Of a stretch of DNA of 24,920 nucleotides, positions 1 to 6,435 are shown in pieces. This stretch comes from Bacteroidetes bacterium UBA4416 (lineage in GTDB: Bacteria > Bacteroidota > Bacteroidia > B-17B0 > Aurantibacillaceae): the NCBI GenBank assembly GCA_002390745.1, contig DGQK01000003.1:407-25326 (forward strand), in the 5' to 3' direction. Every line of letters starts with the position of its first letter. Positions within the stretch are counted from its first letter, which is position 1. Position numbers and translations under genes: made by a program. The notes under the pieces were generated by a model. That model worked only from the letters and a program-made list of their open reading frames with translations. It did not search any database and was not told the DNA's origin.

Positions 1-26
1 CCAGAGGGTATACGCTTAAAAAAATC

Positions 27-407
27 ATGGATCTGAAAAACACCGTTCCTCAGCGCTGCGGAAAGGATTTTCTTTTTCAGGCCGGAGGAATAGACAGCGC
101 CGACATCCGATTTGCCAAAACGTACGGGAAAACACTATTGGCAAGCGACATCCTGCTTTACATTTCATGGTTTCTCATCCGGAGAACCGAGTGCTTTCCT
201 TCAAACTGCGCCCATTATCAACCGATCTGGAAACTCAGCCTCAACCGGAAAAACAATGTCATCGTCCTCGAAAAACTGTTCTGCGCGCAGGCACAGGATT
301 TGAAGCGTATTCTCTTAAAAGTGATCAAACTTTCGGAGTTTGAGATCATTTTGGAAGACCTGAATGATAAGGTATGGCATCGGCGCTACTATTTTGAAAA
401 AAATTAG
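27..407 (+). CDS. hypothetical protein (C-terminal part, possibly 5'-partial)
   Basis: I do not recognise this 126-residue ORF. The frame stays open to the left edge of the window (from base 3), so the ATG at 27 may be internal and the gene may begin outside the window. The C-terminal half is regular, with an alternating hydrophobic/charged pattern (NNVIVLEKLF, LSEFEIILEDL) typical of a folded alpha/beta domain. The stop codon lies only 5 bases before the ATG of the acetyltransferase gene, which suggests co-transcription. The middle third is rich in Trp, Cys and Arg and is less convincing as protein, so a frameshift or decayed gene is possible. No function is proposed. Confidence 0.45.
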   Translation: MDLKNTVPQRCGKDFLFQAGGIDSADIRFAKTYGKTLLASDILLYISWFLIRRTECFPSNCAHYQPIWKLSLNRKNNVIVLEKLFCAQAQDLKRILLKVIKLSEFEIILEDLNDKVWHRRYYFEKN

Positions 408-412
408 AAGTC

Positions 413-856
413 ATGGACGTTCACATTAAAAAACTAGGCCCGGGCGAGATGGATCAATTCGCAACGCTGATCAATGTATTTGAAGAAGTGTTTGACATGG
501 AGAACCTGCTGGGGCCGGATCCGGGATACCTGGAAAACCTACTCAGGAAAGAAAGCTTTATGGTGTACGTCGCCATGTTCGGGGAGCGCGTCATAGGAGG
601 GCTAACGGCCTACGTCCTGCCTTCATACTATTTCCAGTCGTCGGAAGTATACATTTACGACCTGGCTGTGGATACCCCTTTTCAGAGAAAAGGCACGGGC
701 CGCAAGCTGATCGAGGCGATCAAAGCAGACTGTAAGGCGCTTGGCCTGAGGGAAGTGTTTATCCAGGCCGACAGGATCGATGAGCATGCCATCGGCTTTT
801 ACCAATCTACCGGCGGCAAATCCACAGAGGTGGTTCATTTTTCTTATCCGCTTTGA
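413..856 (+). CDS. AAC(3)-I-like GNAT N-acetyltransferase
   Basis: This 147-residue single-domain GNAT protein resembles the aminoglycoside 3-N-acetyltransferase I group over most of its length. Visible features are the LGPDPGYLENLLRKESF segment, the GGLTAYVLPSY strand, the SSEVYIYDLAV strand that precedes the acetyl-CoA site, the FQRKGTGRKLIEAI pyrophosphate-binding loop (motif A, Q/RxxGxG/A), and VFIQADRIDEHAIGFYQSTGG near the C-terminus. In the known family these enzymes transfer an acetyl group from acetyl-CoA to the 3-amino group of 2-deoxystreptamine antibiotics such as gentamicin. Many chromosomal homologues have no proven antibiotic substrate, so resistance is an inference. Length matches the family (about 150 aa). 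It follows the upstream ORF by 5 bases. No mobile-element sequence is visible nearby. Confidence 0.82.
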   Translation: MDVHIKKLGPGEMDQFATLINVFEEVFDMENLLGPDPGYLENLLRKESFMVYVAMFGERVIGGLTAYVLPSYYFQSSEVYIYDLAVDTPFQRKGTGRKLIEAIKADCKALGLREVFIQADRIDEHAIGFYQSTGGKSTEVVHFSYPL

Positions 857-919
857 TCCATTCCTTTGCCGGAATTCAATTTTTGAGACACATTGACTTA
901 TGCGGGAACAGAAACCTGC

Positions 920-1216
920 TTAGTCTGCTCTGAAAGACAAACCTTTTGCACTCAGGGCCTCCCGTAGTTTCGGCAAAGACGATTTACCGAAGCCGTGCAA
1001 GGCCAGCAACTCCTTTTCGCTCCACCGGCTGAGTTGTTTTTCGGTATGGATGCCAGCACCTTCCATCGCACGGCGGGCAGGCGCTCCCATCAATGCCAGG
1101 ATTCCGTCTGCCGGCTTCTTCGCCGCTTCGCACACAGGGCATGTCGGGCAATCGGTGCTTTTATAATACTGATGCCCGTTTTTGCAGGTCCGTAAGGTTT
1201 TTTTAAGTGTTGCCAT
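920..1216 (-). CDS. small zinc-ribbon protein with RNA polymerase alpha-CTD-like HhH domain
   Basis: This 98-residue protein has two parts. Residues 11-29 form a probable zinc ribbon (C11, H15, C23, C26, C29; core CPTCPVC). Residues about 36-96 resemble the C-terminal domain of the RNA polymerase alpha subunit, with the helix-hairpin-helix signature LHGFGKSSLPKLREALSAKG that in alpha contacts DNA and activators. The start is fixed by ATG at 1216, with a TAnnTTTG box just upstream. Proteins of this kind occur in Bacteroidota and are annotated as 'RNA polymerase alpha subunit C-terminal domain-containing'; their role is not established. DNA binding is inferred from the fold. The gene stands alone and is convergent with the acetyltransferase gene. 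Confidence 0.72.
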   Translation of the reverse strand: MATLKKTLRTCKNGHQYYKSTDCPTCPVCEAAKKPADGILALMGAPARRAMEGAGIHTEKQLSRWSEKELLALHGFGKSSLPKLREALSAKGLSFRAD

Positions 1217-1223
1217 TGTGATA

Positions 1224-1231
1224 CAAATTTA
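1224..1231 (-). promoter_or_regulatory. candidate -7 box for the alpha-CTD-like gene
   Basis: Read on the minus strand the sequence is TAAATTTG, an exact match to the Bacteroidota -7 consensus TAnnTTTG. It lies 7 bases upstream of the ATG, which would leave almost no leader. No good TTTG is seen at the -33 distance, so the assignment is tentative. Confidence 0.35.
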
Positions 1232-1361
1232 AAAGATTTATGGGAACGTTCTTTTTTAGAGTTGCCTCTTTCGCTTCCTTACCGGTATAATTTATCCCCG
1301 AGGATTCTCTTTTCCTCATCAAGGCTCACTGCCGGTAATAGCAAGACAGAAGCAAGGAAAA

Positions 1362-1571
1362 TCAATTCAATACTTCACAGGCATAGCCATGTAAATGCAT
1401 CAGCGAAACGATCTTTTCATTTTCCACCGAATCGCTTTCTACCCTGAGAATGCGGTCGCAGTCTTCAAGGTCGACGTTGGCCATGTACTGCGGCCATTGC
1501 TCTTCCAGCAGCTGAAGCACAAGCTCTGCCTGCATGCTATTAGCGATATTGGTCTTAAAGATCTCTACCAT
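1362..1571 (-). CDS. 69-aa conserved hypothetical protein, possible ferredoxin-like fold
   Basis: This is a small cytosolic protein whose order of hydrophobic elements (MVEIFKTNI strand, MQAELVLQLLEEQWP helix, ANVDLEDCDRILRVES strand, EKIVSLMHLHGYACEVL helix and strand) resembles the beta-alpha-beta-beta-alpha-beta plan of small HMA-like/ferredoxin-fold proteins. It lacks a CxxC metal motif; only C38 and C66 are present. Its start overlaps the end of the DoxX-like gene by 17 bases, which indicates translational coupling and makes it the last gene of the five-gene operon. Similar small proteins occur beside DoxX-like genes in Bacteroidota (recalled, not searched). Function is unknown. Confidence 0.68.
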   Translation of the reverse strand: MVEIFKTNIANSMQAELVLQLLEEQWPQYMANVDLEDCDRILRVESDSVENEKIVSLMHLHGYACEVLN

Positions 1572-1953
1572 GATGTGACGACTGTTGTTTTAATTTCAGG
1601 CGCTTATGATAAAACACATAAGACAGAATTCCCAGGAGAACCGGAAGAAATACCGGCGCCCAGTTTTCTGCCGGCTTGCCTGCCGCCGCAATGCAATAGA
1701 TGGCTCCTGCCAGGTCGATCATCAGGCCTGCATAGGCCCATTCCTTGAGCCGCGGAAAACCCGGTATCACTATCACAATAACGCCCAGGGCCTTGGCAAC
1801 ACCTACGAAAGGCAAGAGGTAAGCAGGCAACAGGATATCCGCAAAGCCTTTTACCGCCAGATCGGCCATGACGATGTCAGGAATAGCGGAAAGCATCATA
1901 AATGCAGCGAAGAGGCCGGTAAAGATCCAATAAAGCAGGTTTGTTTTTTTCAT
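1555..1953 (-). CDS. DoxX-like family membrane protein
   Basis: This 132-residue inner-membrane protein has four predicted transmembrane helices at about residues 6-26, 38-62, 70-92 and 100-116. The pattern (MKKTNLLYWIFTGLFAAFMM, FADILLPAYLLPFVGVAKAL, ARG/LKEWAYAG loop, long fourth helix) matches the DoxX-like (DoxX_2) family. Family members are linked loosely to redox or thiol-stress functions, but no reaction is established. It is the fourth gene of the operon starting at 3300, 30 bases after the VOC gene, and it overlaps the 69-aa gene at its 3' end. The start at 1953 gives the normal first helix. Confidence 0.82.
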   Translation of the reverse strand: MKKTNLLYWIFTGLFAAFMMLSAIPDIVMADLAVKGFADILLPAYLLPFVGVAKALGVIVIVIPGFPRLKEWAYAGLMIDLAGAIYCIAAAGKPAENWAPVFLPVLLGILSYVFYHKRLKLKQQSSHHGRDL

Positions 1954-1983
1954 GTTTGGTGGTGTTTAGGTTTAATAGATTGA

Positions 1984-2400
1984 TTAAGCATTCTGATCAA
2001 AATGAAGAAGCCAGGTATTGCCGTACTTATCTTTCAGGTCGCCGAATAAAGCGCCCCAGAACGTCATTTCCAGCGGATGCAGCACGTGGCCGCCACCGGC
2101 AGAGAGCCTGCGGAAAGCCCTCCTGACCTCTTCCTCGCTGCTGCAATCGAGCATCATGGAAACGGCATTGCCCCTGATCCTGCCTTCCTCCGGCACCATG
2201 TCGGTGCCCATCAGCACGGTGCTTCCATTGGTGAGTGTGGCATGCAGGATCCATTGCTGCATGCTCTCAGGCATTTTAGCAGCAAGGGGCGAGTCGCCGA
2301 TGGTTTGCAGATCCAGCTCCCCGCCAAGGCAATCTCTGTAAAAATTCATGGCTTCGCGGCAATTGCCGCTAAACGTAAGGTAGGAACGGATGTGTTTCAT
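1984..2400 (-). CDS. VOC family protein, PhnB-like
   Basis: This 138-residue vicinal-oxygen-chelate (glyoxalase/bleomycin-resistance fold) protein is of the PhnB/3-demethylubiquinone type. It begins with the typical MKHIRSYLTFSGNCREAMNFY segment (Asn/Glu-Ala-hydrophobic-x-FY), followed by a FYRDCLGG turn, a middle HATLTNGSTVLMGTDM strand, SMMLDCSSEEEVRRAFRRLS, and ends with the family signature WGALFGDLKDKYGNTWLL. Members bind metal or small hydrophobic ligands; PhnB-like proteins have no agreed reaction. It sits 36 bases after the GyrI-like gene in the operon. The substrate is unknown. Confidence 0.85.
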   Translation of the reverse strand: MKHIRSYLTFSGNCREAMNFYRDCLGGELDLQTIGDSPLAAKMPESMQQWILHATLTNGSTVLMGTDMVPEEGRIRGNAVSMMLDCSSEEEVRRAFRRLSAGGGHVLHPLEMTFWGALFGDLKDKYGNTWLLHFDQNA

Positions 2401-2436
2401 GTGTCTGAAATCGGTTATGGTAAGCAGGATATGCCA

Positions 2437-2847
2437 TTATTTTTTTAGAGGAACCATGCAGCGCATGTCTTTGTCGTTCGGATAGAGTTCCAGGCAATAG
2501 CCTTCAGGGTCGAGCTCCGGCACTGCCAGTAAGCGCTGAAAGGTTTTGTCAACAAAGCTTATCTCATCTCTGTAGTTTACAAGAAGCCTGCTCATGTAGT
2601 CGCCTTTACGGATCACAAAGGCTTCGAGTCCGTAACGCGCTGCCTCTCCTTCGTCAAGCTGCCCGGCAGCAGCTTTATAGATAATACCTCCTTTTCCATC
2701 GGAATGAGAGATCCCGTAAAATGTCCGTTGTTCAAGGGCTGGGAGCATGCGATGGAGCCTGGTGTGAGCGGCCTCTATGCCATCGGGAAATGAATCCGCA
2801 CGAAGGCAGATCACGGGGATGTCTTTTTCAATGCTGTATATTTCCAT
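2437..2847 (-). CDS. GyrI-like / effector-binding domain protein
   Basis: This 136-residue cytosolic protein resembles the stand-alone GyrI-like small-molecule-binding domain, also called the transcription-activator effector-binding domain. Supporting features are an N-terminal strand with the VICLRADSFPDGIEAAHTRL segment, the ISHSDGKGGIIYKAAAG stretch, and EAFVIRKGDYMSRLLVNY leading to ELDPEGYCLELYPNDKDMRCMVPL, where an acidic residue (E130-type position in YCLELYP) commonly contacts ligand. It carries no DNA-binding domain, so it is a ligand-binding partner rather than a regulator by itself. It lies between the SRPBCC gene (12-base gap) and the VOC gene. Family assignment is by pattern only. 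Confidence 0.62.
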   Translation of the reverse strand: MEIYSIEKDIPVICLRADSFPDGIEAAHTRLHRMLPALEQRTFYGISHSDGKGGIIYKAAAGQLDEGEAARYGLEAFVIRKGDYMSRLLVNYRDEISFVDKTFQRLLAVPELDPEGYCLELYPNDKDMRCMVPLKK

Positions 2848-2859
2848 CGTATTGCGTGT

Positions 2860-3300
2860 TTAGTTTTCTGCAAGGGCTTTCAGGCGTTCAAAGGCTTTTT
2901 CCCATTTGTCCGACATCATTTCAAACATGTTCTCATCCATATCTGAGCGAATGTCCAGGCGGGTTGCCCCGTTTTCTTGTTCGCTGAGGCGGTAAATTTC
3001 CCGGCCTCCTTTGTATTGCTGCGCAATCGCACTGTCGGTGTCTTCCCGCCCGTCGTACACCACTCCGGTGTATTCCACGACCAGCGATTTGCCCGGTATG
3101 CTCTCAGCGATCTTTCCGGCCATGCCGTTGTTGCTTTGATCCAGGAACAAAACTTTGCTGCCGGCTTTCCAGTCTGTAGCGGCATAGGAGCCGGGACTAA
3201 AGACCGAGTACCAGTCCCTGGTGTATTGATCGAGGGTGAGTACATCCCAAAGCTTCTCTTTGGAAGCGTTGATGAGAATTGATTTTTCAATGGTTTTCAT
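2860..3300 (-). CDS. SRPBCC family protein (AHSA1/START-like), operon first gene
   Basis: This 146-residue SRPBCC fold protein starts with the typical TIEKSILINASKEKLWDVLT strand-helix and has a central AGSKVLFLDQSNNGMAGKI hairpin, a LVVEYTGVVYDG strand, and a long C-terminal helix EMMSDKWEKAFERLKALAEN. These hydrophobic-pocket proteins bind small lipophilic ligands or act in stress responses. No catalytic residues are diagnostic. It is the promoter-proximal gene of a five-gene operon (SRPBCC, GyrI-like, VOC, DoxX-like, 69-aa) that runs away from the AraC/GlxA regulator at 3481. This arrangement suggests control by that regulator. Confidence 0.82.
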   Translation of the reverse strand: MKTIEKSILINASKEKLWDVLTLDQYTRDWYSVFSPGSYAATDWKAGSKVLFLDQSNNGMAGKIAESIPGKSLVVEYTGVVYDGREDTDSAIAQQYKGGREIYRLSEQENGATRLDIRSDMDENMFEMMSDKWEKAFERLKALAEN

Positions 3301-3352
3301 AGTTTTAAGTTTAATGGGTTATGTAACTACGCGTTGCCGACAAGTCGCATCA

Positions 3353-3360
3353 CAAAGTTA
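3353..3360 (-). promoter_or_regulatory. candidate -7 box of the SRPBCC operon
   Basis: The minus strand reads TAACTTTG here, an exact TAnnTTTG match. It is about 52 bases upstream of the ATG at 3300 and inside the divergent intergenic region. No clear TTTG is seen 19-21 bases upstream, so activation by the neighbouring AraC-type protein could be required (inference). Confidence 0.45.
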
Positions 3361-3395
3361 GGCCGGCTTCTAAAAACAGAGCGGGTGCAAAACCG

Positions 3396-3409
3396 ACCCT
3401 TTTCAGGGT
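3396..3409. promoter_or_regulatory. palindrome, candidate operator between divergent genes
   Basis: ACCCT-TTTC-AGGGT is a perfect 5-bp inverted repeat with a 4-base centre. It is flanked by AAAC on the left and GTTT on the right, which extends the symmetry imperfectly. It abuts the -33 region of the AraC/GlxA gene. A short direct repeat, CCGACAA, occurs on both sides at 3337-3343 and 3415-3421. Confidence 0.35.
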
Positions 3410-3439
3410 TGTTTCCGACAATACATTGTTGTACTTTTG
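3409..3439 (+). promoter_or_regulatory. candidate promoter of the AraC/GlxA regulator
   Basis: TTG at 3409-3411 is followed after 20 bases by TACTTTTG (3432-3439), an exact TAnnTTTG -7 box at the normal Bacteroidota spacing. The start codon at 3481 then has a leader of about 35 bases. The upstream in-frame ATG at 3334 lies before this promoter, which argues against the longer reading. Confidence 0.55.
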
Positions 3440-3480
3440 GATTGTTCTGTACATGCTTTTACCATTTATCCGATCGACCC

Positions 3481-4458
3481 ATGCCTATGAAAACAGTCTC
3501 TATCCTGGCCCCCGAAACCGCCGTCATAGAAGCCATTGCCGACCCGCGCTACATGTTCAATGCAGTGAATATGTTCCTGCAATCGATGGGCAAAGCGCCC
3601 CTATTTGAGGTGCAGGTGGTTGGTTCAAAAAAAGAAGTGAAGCTGGAGAACAGCTTATTCTCCGTGCATACCGACCGGCAGATCCAGGACATTGATAAAA
3701 CAGACCTGATCTTCATTCCCGCCCTGAGCGGCGATATGAAGCGCGCCGTGGAAGCCAACCTCGACCTGGTTCCCTGGATCGTGAGCCAGTATCATAAAGG
3801 AGCGGAAGTGGCCTCCTTATGCGTGGGTGCGTTCCTGCTGGCAGAAACCGGCCTGCTTAACGGAAAGAAATGCTCGACGCACTGGGGCTTTTACAATGAG
3901 TTCAACAGCATGTACCCGGATGTGGAGGTGGTGGATGGCAGCATCATCACCGAGGAGCAGCGCCTCTATTCGAGCGGCGGCGCCAACTCTTACTGGAATT
4001 TATTGCTTTACCTCGTCGAAAAATATACCGACCGCGACACGGCCATCCTGGCTTCCAAATTCTTCGCCATCGACATCGACCGCGACAGCCAGTCGGCTTT
4101 TATGATGTTTAAGGGACAGAAAGAGCACGATGATGAGGAGATCAGGAAAGCACAGGAGTTTATTGAAAGCAATTACCAGGATAAGATCACGGTCGACGGC
4201 CTGGCTGATCAATATGCCATTGGCAGGCGGAGCTTCGAGCGCCGCTTTAAGAAAGCGACGGGAAATACGGTGGTGGAATACCTGCAACGCGTGAAAGTGG
4301 AAGCCGCCAAGCGAAGCTTCGAATCGAGCCGTAAGAACATCACCGAAGTGATGTACGACGTAGGCTATACAGACACCAAGGCTTTCAGGGATGTCTTCAA
4401 AAAGATTACAGGCCTTACGCCTGTGGAGTACCGGAATAAATACAACAAGCAGGCCTAG
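3481..4458 (+). CDS. GlxA family AraC-type transcriptional regulator (DJ-1/PfpI + HTH)
   Basis: This 325-residue regulator has two domains. Residues 1-190 form a DJ-1/PfpI (class I glutamine-amidotransferase-like) domain with the nucleophile-elbow motif ASLCVGAFLLAETGLL (C114), then KKCSTHWGF and SSGGANSYWNLLLYLVEKY. Residues about 221-322 form an AraC/XylS DNA-binding domain with two helix-turn-helix units (ITVDGLADQYAIGRRSFERR and ITEVMYDVGYTDTKAFRDVF) and the closing TGLTPVEYRNKY. The start at 3481 (a second ATG is at 3487) is preferred because the frame upstream to 3334 overlaps the promoter. It diverges from the SRPBCC-DoxX operon and probably controls it. The signal it senses is not evident. 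Confidence 0.9.
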   Translation: MPMKTVSILAPETAVIEAIADPRYMFNAVNMFLQSMGKAPLFEVQVVGSKKEVKLENSLFSVHTDRQIQDIDKTDLIFIPALSGDMKRAVEANLDLVPWIVSQYHKGAEVASLCVGAFLLAETGLLNGKKCSTHWGFYNEFNSMYPDVEVVDGSIITEEQRLYSSGGANSYWNLLLYLVEKYTDRDTAILASKFFAIDIDRDSQSAFMMFKGQKEHDDEEIRKAQEFIESNYQDKITVDGLADQYAIGRRSFERRFKKATGNTVVEYLQRVKVEAAKRSFESSRKNITEVMYDVGYTDTKAFRDVFKKITGLTPVEYRNKYNKQA

Positions 4459-4505
4459 CTGTTGCCCGCGGATCCCGCAGCCAGCATCGACCGGAACAGA
4501 AGCTT

Positions 4506-5834
4506 CTACAAGCCCATTCCTTTCATCACCTTATCCACGATACGTATCGCCTCATCGATGTGGTGTTTTTGAATGATCAGCGCCGGGCGTAGCCGGATGG
4601 AGGTGTCGCCGGCACCAATCAACAGAAGGTTATGTTCAAGCGCCTTTTTAATAAGCGTATCCCGCTCTTTGGCCGTTGGCAGGTCGAAGGCACATTGCAG
4701 GCCTCTGCCGCGGATGTTCGTGATCTTTCTTTTTTTTGCCAGCTTCTCCAGCTGCTTTAAAATATAAGCCCCTTGTTTTGCCGAATTCTGCACCAGCTTT
4801 TCTTTAGCGATCACCTCCAGGATCTTTGCTGCCCTCACCATGTCCGGCAGGTTGCCTCCCCAGGTCGAGTTGATCCTGCCTGCGGTGGTAAAGCAATTGT
4901 CCTTCACCTCATCTACCCTGGCCGTAGACATGATCCCGCACACCTGCATCTTTTTGCCGAAACACAGGAGATCGGGCGTTACGCCAAAATGTTCGTAAGC
5001 CCAGAACTTACCCGTAAGGCCAACTCCGTTCTGCACCTCGTCGAAGATCAGCATCGCTTCCTGCTCATCGGCAATGGCCCGCAGCTCCTGGAAAAATTCT
5101 TTCCGGAAGTGGTTATCGCCCCCTTCGCTCTGGATAGGCTCGATGATGATGGCGCAAATATTGTCGCGATGGTCTTTAAACGCTTTCATGATCTGCTTCA
5201 GCGCCTCCTTTTCTTTTTTCACAAGCGCCGCCTCTGATGCTTTGTTCAAGGGAAAGCTGATCTTGGGATTATCAATGCGCGGCCAGTCGAATTTGGCAAA
5301 GAGATCGGTTTGCACAGGCTTGCTGTTCGTAAGCGATAAGCAATAGCCGCTGCGCCCGTGGAAAGCCTGGCGGAAATGAATGACCTGCGTGCCTTTCTCT
5401 CCTTTGATGCCTTTCTCCCTGTTCTTCTTCACTTTCCAGTCCATCGCTACCTTCAGGGCATTCTCCACTGCCAGCGTTCCTCCCGAAATAAAGAAGGCAT
5501 GCTTAAAGGCTTTGGGCATCGCATATTTGCCAAAGGCTTCTAAAAAGTGAGTATACTGCCTTGTGTAAAAATCCGAATTGCTGGGATTCTCAATACCGGA
5601 AATCAGGAGATCCTTGATGAAAGGCTTATCGGACAGGAGCTTCGGATGGTTATGTCCCAACGCATTTGTTGCAAAGAAGGAGAAAAGGTCGAGGATCTCG
5701 CGCTTATTGGTAGCGTCGTAGATGTAGCAATCGTGGCACTTCTCCAGGTCGATCACGAATTTAAATCCGTCGGCAAGGACGTATTGCTGTAAAACGGAAC
5801 GTACGTTTTGGAAATTGGCTTCAGCAGCTTTCAT
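4506..5834 (-). CDS. lat: L-lysine 6-transaminase
   Basis: This 442-residue class III PLP-dependent aminotransferase matches the L-lysine 6-transaminase group (EC 2.6.1.36). That enzyme moves the epsilon-amino group of lysine to 2-oxoglutarate, giving 2-aminoadipate 6-semialdehyde (and its cyclic imine) plus glutamate. Motifs are FFISGGTLAVENALKVAMDW (PLP phosphate site), HFRQAFHGRSGYCLSLTNS, IIIEPIQSEGGDNHFRKEFF, LIFDEVQNGVGLTG (Asp near residue 265 pairs with the pyridine nitrogen) and CFGKKMQVCG (Schiff-base Lys near 294). FGKKxQVCG is typical of LAT rather than of ornithine or GABA transaminases. I chose the ATG at 5834; an in-frame ATG at 5894 lies within a -7-like TATGTTTTG sequence and adds 20 atypical residues. 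No semialdehyde dehydrogenase gene is adjacent. Confidence 0.9.
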   Translation of the reverse strand: MKAAEANFQNVRSVLQQYVLADGFKFVIDLEKCHDCYIYDATNKREILDLFSFFATNALGHNHPKLLSDKPFIKDLLISGIENPSNSDFYTRQYTHFLEAFGKYAMPKAFKHAFFISGGTLAVENALKVAMDWKVKKNREKGIKGEKGTQVIHFRQAFHGRSGYCLSLTNSKPVQTDLFAKFDWPRIDNPKISFPLNKASEAALVKKEKEALKQIMKAFKDHRDNICAIIIEPIQSEGGDNHFRKEFFQELRAIADEQEAMLIFDEVQNGVGLTGKFWAYEHFGVTPDLLCFGKKMQVCGIMSTARVDEVKDNCFTTAGRINSTWGGNLPDMVRAAKILEVIAKEKLVQNSAKQGAYILKQLEKLAKKRKITNIRGRGLQCAFDLPTAKERDTLIKKALEHNLLLIGAGDTSIRLRPALIIQKHHIDEAIRIVDKVMKGMGL

Positions 5835-5924
5835 AGGCAAAGAGGCTTTCTTGTTTCCACTAATGTAAAACTCCCTCCGCTGAAAGCAAAACATAACAGG
5901 TCTTTATAACCTTGTTTAACATAA

Positions 5925-5956
5925 AAAAAGAGTGCTCAACCATAAGCACTCTTTTT
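5925..5956 (-). terminator. rho-independent terminator after the second SRPBCC gene
   Basis: A perfect 12-bp inverted repeat (AAAAAGAGTGCT, 8-base loop, AGCACTCTTTTT) lies between the minus-strand SRPBCC gene (ending at 5974) and the promoter region of the lysine transaminase gene. On the minus strand the stem is followed by a run of T residues. Its symmetry would also allow it to work in the other direction. Confidence 0.85.
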
Positions 5957-5973
5957 CACTGATCCTGTCTCCG

Positions 5974-6396
5974 CTACTTTTCAGTGTAAGATTTCAGGGC
6001 ATCCGCAAAATGCGTCCAGCCGGCCGTAAAGCTTGCCGGAGCAAAATTCACGCCGTTAGCCGCAAACGATTCAAGGCCTGTATGAACGATCCTCAATGTT
6101 GTTTTACCGCCCTGCGCCTCCAGCTCCCAGCTTACCAGCGAATTCCCGGGATAACCGTCGTAACGCCAGCTGTAAGCCAAACGCTTTTCGGGCTGCACTT
6201 CGGTTACTTCACAGAGGTGCTTGTACTGCACATCGTCCGCCCCGGCCGTAAACGTGAATTTAAATCCTACTTCTGCCTTAAAATCTTCCAGGTCGAAATA
6301 CCACTGACGCATTTCCTCTACGCGGGTAATTGCTTTCCATACGGTTGACACAGGTGCGTTCAGCACTCTTTCAACGATAACTGTTTTTGGTTCCAT
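5974..6396 (-). CDS. SRPBCC domain protein (AHSA1 family)
   Basis: This 140-residue AHSA1-type SRPBCC protein starts with the family segment TVIVERVLNAPVSTVWKAIT, followed by EEMRQWYFDLEDFKAEVGFKF, HLCEVTEVQPEKRLAYSWRY, SWELEAQGGKTTLRIVHTG and the C-terminal GWTHFADALKSYTEK helix. This is the group often encoded beside ArsR-type repressors, and it binds small hydrophobic ligands. No reaction is known. Here it is a single-gene unit with its own terminator (5925-5956). Its promoter is overlapped by two identical palindromes (6420-6435 and 6446-6461), so it is almost certainly repressor-controlled, although no repressor gene lies beside it. Confidence 0.87.
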   Translation of the reverse strand: MEPKTVIVERVLNAPVSTVWKAITRVEEMRQWYFDLEDFKAEVGFKFTFTAGADDVQYKHLCEVTEVQPEKRLAYSWRYDGYPGNSLVSWELEAQGGKTTLRIVHTGLESFAANGVNFAPASFTAGWTHFADALKSYTEK

Positions 6397-6419
6397 GATT
6401 CCTGTAGTTAATTTATTAT

Positions 6420-6435
6420 GTAACTATTCAGTTAC
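6420..6435. promoter_or_regulatory. operator palindrome, copy 1
   Basis: GTAACT-ATTC-AGTTAC is a perfect 6-bp inverted repeat. It sits immediately downstream of the -7 box of the SRPBCC gene, where a bound repressor would block transcription start. An identical 16-bp copy is 26 bases away. Confidence 0.7.

Noticed and set aside
3334..3480. N-terminal extension of the AraC/GlxA regulator to the ATG at 3334
   Set aside because: It would place the start upstream of the TACTTTTG promoter box and across the palindrome, and the extra residues do not resemble the family. ATG at 3481 fits the DJ-1 domain start.
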